Assembly: GCA_965220415.1 (NCBI GenBank)
Contig: OZ244829.1
Location: 2,108,001-2,172,000, forward strand
Direction of reading: 5' to 3'
DNA from: JAJDTR01 sp965220415
GTDB taxonomy: Bacteria; Poribacteria; WGA-4E; JAJDTR01
Length of the DNA stretch: 64,000 nt
Under the pieces are notes generated by a model. That model was not told the DNA's origin. It made no database searches and saw only the letters and a list, made by a program, of their open reading frames with translations. Of the stretch, positions 25,004 through 31,419 are shown one piece after another. Within the stretch, counting starts at the first letter, position 1, and every line of letters starts with the position of its first letter. Position numbers and translations under genes: made by a program.

Positions 25004-25032
25004 TTGACACGTATATCAAGAACGGATATACT
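25004..25032 (+). promoter_or_regulatory. Sigma70-type promoter of the polymerase gene
   Basis: TTGACA (25004-25009), a 17-bp spacer and TATACT (25027-25032). The predicted transcript start near 25039 places the gene start at ATG 25109 rather than at the upstream in-frame codon at 24941. Confidence 0.75.
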
Positions 25033-25108
25033 TAATATTTGTGAAGGTAATCGTGTCGATTTAAATTTTTCGCGTAGTCTACTGCGGTCTACAAAGGCCC
25101 TCCTAGCC

Positions 25109-27214
25109 ATGCATCCCGTATCCACAAATATGAATCCTTCAACCCGATTGGCGGAGATGTTAAGGGGCTGCTCCTCGGGGTGGATAGAAGCCGTTGACAC
25201 TGCTATAGTCCGAGGAACTGCCGAGCCGGTTCTACTTGAGGCGACACAGTGCTGGCGAACTGGAGCCTACGAACACGCCGATCTGCTTGTAGCAATGGGC
25301 GAAACAGTAGATTACACTGTCGTCACGGATCAAGAGACGTTGACCTCGGCCCTTATGCCTCTTGCGGATGCCGGGGTTGTTGCGGTTGATACGGAAACCT
25401 ATGCTCCCGCTGAAGTCCGCACGCGGGCGGAATGTGCGGAAATTGAATATTCGCACGTAAGATCAATGCTTGCACTCGCTAGAGAATCGGTTAGGCTCGC
25501 GACAACGCAGGCACAGAAGCGAGCGGCGAGAGCCGTGTGTGATGCGACTAAAGATCAACTAAAAACGGCAAAGGCGAGGCTCAAAAACGCGAAGACATTG
25601 CTCAAAGAAGCGGGTTTGAATCCGCATCAGGCAAGAATCCGGCTGATTCAATTGGCGGTGAAAAACCACCCTGTAATCGTGGTGGATCTTGATGCCTTTA
25701 ATAGTGTGAATGAATTGGAACCACTTAAATGGCTGTTGATGAGCGATTCCGTGAAAGTATTCCACAATGCGAACTTTGACATAAAAATGTTGTGGTCAAG
25801 CGGATTCAATGTGAACGGCCAGATTTTCGACACCATGCTCGCGGCGAGATTGCTCAGTCCGTCAGGACGTGTCACGTTAGCCGAAATTGCCCGCACACAT
25901 CTCGATATATCGCTGCCCAAAGGAGAGCAGACGAGCGACTGGAGTTGTGATTTGACAGATTCGCAACTGCTCTACGCCGTTCACGATGTGCGGATACTCC
26001 TGCGTCTGAGAGAACGTTTGAAATCGCGGCTCGCCGACGAAGCGCTCACCGAAGTTGCCAAAATTGAATTCGATTGCGTTCGGGCGACTGCGGAGATGGA
26101 ATACTCCGGAATGAAGCTGGATACCGACCAGATAAATCGTTATCGGCGTCGCGTCGAAGCACGACAGAGGGAACTTCAAACAATCTTATACGGTTATCTG
26201 GGAGAGATAAACCTCGCCAGCCCAACCCAACTCAAAGCGGCGCTGGCAAACATCGGTGTCGAGGTGGAAAGTACGTCCCGGCGCGCCTTACATTTCCTGG
26301 TCGATAGCCATCCCTGCATTTCAACTTTATTGGCGTACAAGAAGTTATCCACCCTAATCACTTCATTCTTCAACCCGGTTCCACGGGCAACCTCCGCTCA
26401 CACCGGACGTGTCCACGCAAATTACTGGCAACTCGGCGCTGCGACCGGTCGATTTTCCTGCTCCGGTCCAAACTTCCAACAGGTGCCGCGCGACATGGAG
26501 GTGCGCGGATGCTTCACCGCTGAAACGGGTAGGAAGCTAATCATCGCCGATTATTCACAGATTGAACTGCGTGTGGCTGCGGCAATCAGTGCCGATGCAA
26601 AAATGATTGAAGCATATCGCAACGGCGAAGACTTGCATCGATTGACCGCTTCGCTCGTGCAGAACATCTCTCCGGCGCATGTGACTCAAGAACAACGCAA
26701 CGCTGCCAAGGCGATTAACTTTGGACTAATCTACGGGATGGGTCCCAAGGGCTTGATGTACTCGGCGAAAGCGAATTACGGTGTCGAGATGAGTTTGGCG
26801 GAAGCGGAAAAATTTAAGAGACGTTACTTTGAGGCGTATTCCGGAATTCGAGATTGGCATCGGAAATCAAGCTGCGAACTACGGTACGCCAACAAACAGA
26901 GGACGCTTTGCGGCAGGCGATTTGTCTGGCGTGAGCCGCCATCGTTTACAGTCTATGTTAATAGGCAGGTGCAGGGGACGGCGGCTGACATCGCAAAAAT
27001 TGCCCTGGGACGCCTTCCATTTTCCCTCAAGGGAACACAAGCGAAAATCATTGCCATGATTCACGATGAAATCATTATTGAAGTCCCGGAAGCCGGCGCG
27101 CACGACGCTGCCGCGATTCTCCAACGGACGATGGAAACCGCCGGAAACGAAGTCCTGAAAACCGTGCCCGTTGTTGCGGAAGCCCGAATCGCCGACAACT
27201 GGGCGCAAAAGTGA
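25109..27214 (+). CDS. PolA-family 3'-5' exonuclease/DNA polymerase with inserted coiled coil
   Basis: A 701-residue family A polymerase without the 5' nuclease domain. The exonuclease motifs are intact: Exo I VAVDTET (D94, E96), Exo II FHNANFD (N220, D224), Exo III Y289-x3-D293. Polymerase motif A reads IADYSQIELR, motif B RNAAKAINFGLIYG, motif C IHDEIIIEV. Between Exo I and the following strand (RIRLIQLAV, 176 on) sits an extra, highly charged, helical segment of about 75 residues (101-175) rich in Ala, Lys and Arg, where usual relatives have about ten. This resembles exo-pol proteins of cyanobacteria, phages and accessory replication or repair enzymes. Whether it supplements or replaces PolI cannot be said. 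Confidence 0.9.
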   Translation: MHPVSTNMNPSTRLAEMLRGCSSGWIEAVDTAIVRGTAEPVLLEATQCWRTGAYEHADLLVAMGETVDYTVVTDQETLTSALMPLADAGVVAVDTETYAPAEVRTRAECAEIEYSHVRSMLALARESVRLATTQAQKRAARAVCDATKDQLKTAKARLKNAKTLLKEAGLNPHQARIRLIQLAVKNHPVIVVDLDAFNSVNELEPLKWLLMSDSVKVFHNANFDIKMLWSSGFNVNGQIFDTMLAARLLSPSGRVTLAEIARTHLDISLPKGEQTSDWSCDLTDSQLLYAVHDVRILLRLRERLKSRLADEALTEVAKIEFDCVRATAEMEYSGMKLDTDQINRYRRRVEARQRELQTILYGYLGEINLASPTQLKAALANIGVEVESTSRRALHFLVDSHPCISTLLAYKKLSTLITSFFNPVPRATSAHTGRVHANYWQLGAATGRFSCSGPNFQQVPRDMEVRGCFTAETGRKLIIADYSQIELRVAAAISADAKMIEAYRNGEDLHRLTASLVQNISPAHVTQEQRNAAKAINFGLIYGMGPKGLMYSAKANYGVEMSLAEAEKFKRRYFEAYSGIRDWHRKSSCELRYANKQRTLCGRRFVWREPPSFTVYVNRQVQGTAADIAKIALGRLPFSLKGTQAKIIAMIHDEIIIEVPEAGAHDAAAILQRTMETAGNEVLKTVPVVAEARIADNWAQK

Positions 27215-27265
27215 CAACCACGCTTGACTAAAGACAGCCCTTGTGCCGTCCATTCGTTCACGGTT

Positions 27266-27330
27266 GTAGGGGACAGCCCCCGTGCTGTCCCATAATTCAT
27301 GGCGGTAGGGAACGGCCCCTATGCCGTCCC
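27266..27330. repeat. Two adjacent palindromic spacer repeats
   Basis: 27266-27291 (GTAGGGGACAGCCCCCGTGC...) and 27305-27330 (GTAGGGAACGGCCCC...) are variants of the same hairpin ending in GTCCC, in the same orientation 39 bp apart. A partial third copy is at 27231-27250. Confidence 0.7.
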
Positions 27331-27371
27331 ATGGTTGTAGGAAACACTAGCGGATACCCAGTGAACACCCG

Positions 27372-27607
27372 CAGGGGAAACGCATCTAAATTTTCTGCCT
27401 GACAAAAAAGCAAATCAGGCTAAGTTTGTGATAATTTTTTAGGGGTCGTAGGTTGGGTTGAACGGAATCCGTTGATGATCGCTATTCTTCAGAGGAGTTT
27501 TCGAGTCCCCACTTTGTCTGAACCTGCCAAAATTTGAGTGAAACCCAACATTAATCGAACATTCTACCGCCATGAGACATCCTCTATACGTAGATGCGTT
27601 TCCCCTG
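27372..27607. mobile_element. 236-bp element with 17-bp terminal inverted repeats and 10-bp target duplication
   Basis: The left end CAGGGGAAACGCATCTA (27372-27388) is the exact inverse of the right end (27591-27607). The 10-bp sequence TGAACACCCG flanks it on both sides (27362-27371 and 27608-27617). There is no room for a transposase, so it is a MITE-like element. Inside, a GGTTGGGTTGAACGGA segment and a GTGAAACCCAACATT segment look like two halves of a spacer repeat. Duplication length is compatible with IS4-like transposases, which is only a guess. It ends 19 bp before the -35 of the next gene's promoter. Confidence 0.85.
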
Positions 27608-27626
27608 TGAACACCCGGCGCAGTTG

Positions 27627-27655
27627 TTGACATCCCTTCCAGTTCCTGATAAAAT
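27627..27655 (+). promoter_or_regulatory. Sigma70-type promoter of PhyH-HEAT gene
   Basis: TTGACA (27627-27632), 17-bp spacer, TAAAAT (27650-27655). The start would be near 27662, with a leader of about 144 bases to ATG 27806. Confidence 0.65.
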
Positions 27656-27805
27656 ACTCCCGTCCAATCTAAAATAGAACAGACTTGACTCAGATTGTAG
27701 ATATGCTCACGCAGATCTGCATTCCCTGCTTACCTAATTCACACTCGGTTCCCATGCGGCAAAGGTTTGCATAACCATCGGCGATTAACCACTTGCGGAC
27801 AACAA

Positions 27806-29191
27806 ATGACAGACAAAACCTATCTCCTCAACGATAAACAGATGCGCGAGTTCATCGTCAACGGGTACGTGATCGTCAAGACGGACCTGCCCCGAAGTTT
27901 TCATGATAAAATTTATGCAACCACTAACACAGTGTTTGAAAAAGAGGGGAATCCGGGAAACAACCTTCTGCCTCGCATTCCCGAAATTCAGCAGGTGTTC
28001 GACGATTTGACCGTCCGTGGCGCGTTGACGAGTCTCTTGGGAGCAGACTACTATATGCAGCCCCATCGTCACCCGCATATTAACCATCCAAAGAGCGAAG
28101 GTCAAAGGCTGCATCAGGATGGCGGAAAACGCTGGTCGCATCGGACGCGCCGTTTACTGGTCTTTTACTATCCACAGGACACACCGGAAGAACTGGGTCC
28201 CACGAGCATCGTTCCGGGAAGCCACTACTATTATACCCCTGAAGGCGCTAAAACTCGGGGCGAAGTACCGCTTACCGGAGATGCAGGCGCCGTGACCATC
28301 GTCAACTACGACCTTTGGCATAGGGCTATGCCCAATCGAACCGACACGCCCCGCTACATGATGAAGTTCCTTTCTGCCCGCATGTCGGAACCCAAATCTG
28401 CTTCGTGGAATACTGACCAATCGGACTGGATGAACGGCACACCAATCGGCAATCCCGAACACCAAGCAATGTTCAAGCATGTTTGGGACTGGCACCACGG
28501 CAAAACCGCCGAAATCCCGCAAGCCAACGGCGCCCCCTGTGACACGACAATCAGCGAACTGACGGCAAGACTGCGCAATAACGGCGAGTCAATATGCCTC
28601 CACACGGCTTATCAATTGGCGGCACTCGGTGCGCGGGCTATCCCCCATTTGGTAGCGTTGTTGGAGGAAGAATCGCAGGACATCCGTCGAAATGTGTGTT
28701 ACGCCTTGAGTGCAATCGGTGCACCTGCCGTTTCCCCCTTGATTCACGCCTTGGAAGCCAAGAATTCGTGGACACGCGATAGCGCCGTAGAAGTGTTGGG
28801 AGACATGGGGCTTGACGCGCAGGACGCCGTGCCGGCGCTGACGCGTGCGGTTCGAGACGAATCGGATAACGTCCGCTCCCATGCCGCGGAAGCCTTGGGG
28901 ACAACCGGGCAATTATCCGCTGCCGCTGTTCCGGCGCTGATTACCGCATCGCAGGATGCGGAAGAATCCGTGCGCCGCAATGCGGTGTTCGCGCTGGCTC
29001 AGTTGGGACCGCACGCAAAGGACGCCACACACGCACTACAGAATGTCCTGTTCGACACAAACCGGTACGTTCGTGGCGATGCCGTGCACGCGCTTCATCG
29101 TATTGGCACAAAGGAAGCGTCGGACGCATTGCTTCGTTACCTGACCATGACCCGGTGGTGCCCACTGACCAGTCGAGAGAGCACACATTAA
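27806..29191 (+). CDS. PhyH dioxygenase fused to HEAT-like repeats
   Basis: A 461-residue two-part protein. Residues 1-235 are a PhyH domain: H103-Q-D105 in RLHQDGG, distal His172 in YDLWHRAM, Arg183 in TPRYMMKF, and the YYPQDTPEELGPTSIVPGSH strand. Residues about 255-450 hold six HEAT/PBS-lyase repeats of about 33 residues with the A-L-x-x-I-G-x-x-A-x-P-x-L pattern. The start is ATG 27806 because the first 13 codons upstream would lie in the leader and PhyH proteins usually start a few residues before the first helix. HEAT repeats normally bind a partner protein; a PhyH-HEAT fusion suggests a protein-targeted or scaffolded oxygenase. Substrate unknown. Confidence 0.88.
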   Translation: MTDKTYLLNDKQMREFIVNGYVIVKTDLPRSFHDKIYATTNTVFEKEGNPGNNLLPRIPEIQQVFDDLTVRGALTSLLGADYYMQPHRHPHINHPKSEGQRLHQDGGKRWSHRTRRLLVFYYPQDTPEELGPTSIVPGSHYYYTPEGAKTRGEVPLTGDAGAVTIVNYDLWHRAMPNRTDTPRYMMKFLSARMSEPKSASWNTDQSDWMNGTPIGNPEHQAMFKHVWDWHHGKTAEIPQANGAPCDTTISELTARLRNNGESICLHTAYQLAALGARAIPHLVALLEEESQDIRRNVCYALSAIGAPAVSPLIHALEAKNSWTRDSAVEVLGDMGLDAQDAVPALTRAVRDESDNVRSHAAEALGTTGQLSAAAVPALITASQDAEESVRRNAVFALAQLGPHAKDATHALQNVLFDTNRYVRGDAVHALHRIGTKEASDALLRYLTMTRWCPLTSRESTH

Positions 29192-29417
29192 CAGATTGCT
29201 ATCTGCTCCCGATCAAATTTCAAAAATCAATCTTGCGCCTTGACAAAGACCACGGAACGCCGCGTCCCAGGCGCTCGGCTTGGATTGCCAAATCCATGCC
29301 TTGGGTGATGAGACTGTCAACTCACAAGAACGGTTTGATGTGTAAATCATCCTTTTGACGAATACAACAAAACTATGAAACTTCCCATCGACATACGAAA
29401 ACTAAGGCCACGTTAAA

Positions 29418-30134
29418 ATGGACAAGACGGCAATTATATCCGGTGTTGGTCCCGGCTTGGGAGCTTCACTGGCGAGGAAATTCGCACGAGAGGGATGCGC
29501 AGTCGGATTGCTTGCCCGCTCTCCAGACTACATTGATAGTCTCGCTCGAGAACTTAACGAGGGTGGCGCAAACGCACTTGCCATCTCAACCGACATCACG
29601 CAACCCAATCAAGTCGCCGATAGTTTCGCCGCGATTCGCGAGCAACTTGGCTCGGTAGATGTTCTGGTAAATCATGCGGGAAATGCGGCATGGAAAACCT
29701 TCACAGACCTAACCCCGGAGGAGTTCGAGCAATCGTGGCGGGTTTGTGCGCTCGGTTCCTTCCTGTGTTCCCAGAACGCTCTGCCGGACATGCTTGCCCG
29801 CGGAAGCGGAACGATTCTCTTTACCGGAGCCACCTCTGCCATTCGAGGCAGAGGCGCGGCGTCAGCCTTCAGCAGCGCGAAATTTGCCGTCCGTGGGCTC
29901 GCGTGGTCGCTCGCACGCGAAGTTGGTCCCGGAGGCATTCACGTTGCGCATGTAATCATTGATGGCGTAATCGACACCCCCGGTCTCCGATCGAGCCTTT
30001 CGGACGATGCGGACGAGCCGCTTCTTGATCCCGACGCCATTGCACAAACATACTGGAGTTTGGTGCTTCAAGACAGGAGCGCCTGGAGCTTCGAGGTTGA
30101 TTTACGGCCCCATGACGAGGAATTCTTCACCTAG
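29418..30134 (+). CDS. SDR-family protein with Phe in place of catalytic Tyr
   Basis: A 238-residue classical-size short-chain dehydrogenase. The nucleotide loop is SGVGPGLGASLA (8-19), the NHAG motif is at about 89-92, and Ser in GATSAI is in the usual catalytic position. Where YxxxK is expected the protein has FSSAK, so Phe replaces the catalytic Tyr while the Lys stays. A recognised SDR subgroup (SDR_c10 type) has this exchange, so it may be an unusual dehydrogenase or a binding protein. It lies between two PhyH genes on the same strand, 41 bp before the second, which suggests joint action on an oxygenated product. Confidence 0.88.
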   Translation: MDKTAIISGVGPGLGASLARKFAREGCAVGLLARSPDYIDSLARELNEGGANALAISTDITQPNQVADSFAAIREQLGSVDVLVNHAGNAAWKTFTDLTPEEFEQSWRVCALGSFLCSQNALPDMLARGSGTILFTGATSAIRGRGAASAFSSAKFAVRGLAWSLAREVGPGGIHVAHVIIDGVIDTPGLRSSLSDDADEPLLDPDAIAQTYWSLVLQDRSAWSFEVDLRPHDEEFFT

Positions 30135-30175
30135 TTGCACGCATCACACCGTTTCACCAGAGAGGGTTTTCAACG

Positions 30176-30976
30176 ATGATAAATAACGATCAGGTAAAGT
30201 TCTTTTGGGAACACGGTTATCTACGCATCCCACAGGTTTTCACGCCTGAAGAAACAGATGAATTGACGAGCGAGCTTGATTGGCTGATTGATCAGTGGGC
30301 GAATATTACTCCCGGATGGTCAGGCCCCTGGCGTCGAAAGTATATGGATGCGGAAACCGAGAAAAAATCCAAACTCATTGCCATGCACGATCTGTCTTTC
30401 TATTCCGAGGCGTGGATGAAAGCCGTCACCAATCCCCGGTTATGCGATTCCATGGCTGCCCTGTTAGGACCTCGCGTAGAACTTCATCACAGTACCATGC
30501 ACGTCAAACCGCCGGAAACCGGGCACCCATTCCCCATGCACCAAGATTGGGCGTTCTACAAGCATAGGGACGGTCGCTACGTTGATCTGCTTGTCCACCT
30601 TGATGATACCTGCCACGAAAACGGCGAAATCCGCTTCCTTGACGGCTCCCACAAGGGCGGTGCCTTGGAGCATATCACCCGAAATCCCGATGGGACGACC
30701 TGCACGCCGCACTTGCCCACCGATCAATACAAGCTGGAAGATTCAGTCGCCGTCCCCGCCAAGCGGGGAGATATCGTATGTTTTAGCCTGCATGCTATCC
30801 ACGGATCGTACATCAATCAGACAGACAAAAACCGTCGTCTCGTGCGGTTCGGATACCGCCATCCCGAGAACGTACAGTTCGAAGGTCAGAGTTTGGGACG
30901 CCCCGGACTGATGGTTCGCGGCAGTCGGAGACGGGGAATAAAACAGGAACTGTTCTCCAACACGGGCCCAATATAA
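30176..30976 (+). CDS. Phytanoyl-CoA dioxygenase (PhyH) family protein
   Basis: A 266-residue PhyH protein with H122-Q-D124 in PMHQDWAF, distal His209 in LHAIHGSY, and Arg221 or Arg224 as 2-oxoglutarate anchor. FLDGSH (154-159) is the usual strand. GAGAGGG precedes the ATG. The metal-binding loop P-F-P-M-H-Q-D-W is shared by ectoine-hydroxylase-like and other secondary-metabolite PhyH proteins, but that does not fix the substrate. It follows the SDR gene with 41 bp between, and is followed by a spacer repeat (30993-31018) and the chaperone cassette. Confidence 0.9.
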   Translation: MINNDQVKFFWEHGYLRIPQVFTPEETDELTSELDWLIDQWANITPGWSGPWRRKYMDAETEKKSKLIAMHDLSFYSEAWMKAVTNPRLCDSMAALLGPRVELHHSTMHVKPPETGHPFPMHQDWAFYKHRDGRYVDLLVHLDDTCHENGEIRFLDGSHKGGALEHITRNPDGTTCTPHLPTDQYKLEDSVAVPAKRGDIVCFSLHAIHGSYINQTDKNRRLVRFGYRHPENVQFEGQSLGRPGLMVRGSRRRGIKQELFSNTGPI

Positions 30977-30992
30977 GTTATGCATTTACACT

Positions 30993-31018
30993 GTAGGAGC
31001 GATCTCCGAATCGCGACC
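30993..31018. repeat. Palindromic spacer repeat, GTAGGAGCGATCTCCGAATCGCGAC type
   Basis: GTAGGAGCGATCTCC followed by GAATCGCGACC can pair as GCGAT/ATCGC. Related copies are at 14252-14275 and, decayed, near 53349-53375. It separates the PhyH gene from the chaperone cassette. Confidence 0.7.
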
Positions 31019-31068
31019 TCTGCATTTGTGAAGAAGCAATTTCGGCGTTTCCGGGGAAGGAGACAAGA

Positions 31069-31419
31069 ATGGAAGTAAAAGAGGACGCCATTATAAGCAT
31101 GGCGATTGAGACGTGGCGTTTTAGGCGAGTTATTAATCGTTTGCTAACCCAGCTTAATCCTAATGATCAAAAACGATACCAAACCCAGTTGAGATGGTTC
31201 GAGAAGAAGCTAGAAGAATTTCTGGCGCAATTCGGTTGGCAGATTGTTGATGTCGAAGGACATCCTTTCGATCCGGGTATGGCTGCCACCCCGCTTAACA
31301 TTGAGGATTTTGACACCGAGGATTCTTTGATAGTCGATCAGGTGCTTGAGCCAATTATTATGGGAAATGAAGGATTGGTAAAAACAGGCACAGTTACTGT
31401 AAAACGGGAGGAATCATGA
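31069..31419 (+). CDS. Miniature GrpE-like protein, putative nucleotide-exchange partner
   Basis: A 116-residue protein with ribosome site GGAAGGAGA. The first 60 residues are helical (LNPNDQKRYQTQLRWFEKKLEEFLAQFGW); the rest resembles the GrpE beta-wing domain: GWQIVDVEGHPFDPGM, which matches the conserved G-x-x-x-x-G-x-x-F-D-P of GrpE, then an acidic strand and KTGTVTVKRE at the end. The long N-terminal coiled coil and most of the helix bundle of GrpE (about 190 residues) are absent. Its last codons overlap the start of the Hsp70 gene (ATGA 31416-31419), so the two are made together. I infer nucleotide exchange or another regulatory role on that Hsp70. Confidence 0.7.
   Translation: MEVKEDAIISMAIETWRFRRVINRLLTQLNPNDQKRYQTQLRWFEKKLEEFLAQFGWQIVDVEGHPFDPGMAATPLNIEDFDTEDSLIVDQVLEPIIMGNEGLVKTGTVTVKREES

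Noticed and set aside
24941..25108. Earlier start (24941) of the polymerase gene
   Set aside because: A consensus promoter lies at 25004-25032, inside that stretch, so the upstream codons would not be transcribed from it.
27439..27633. Minus-strand open stretch of 64 codons as a transposase remnant
   Set aside because: It crosses the element's end and target duplication, so it cannot be an original gene of the element, and no transposase motif is seen.
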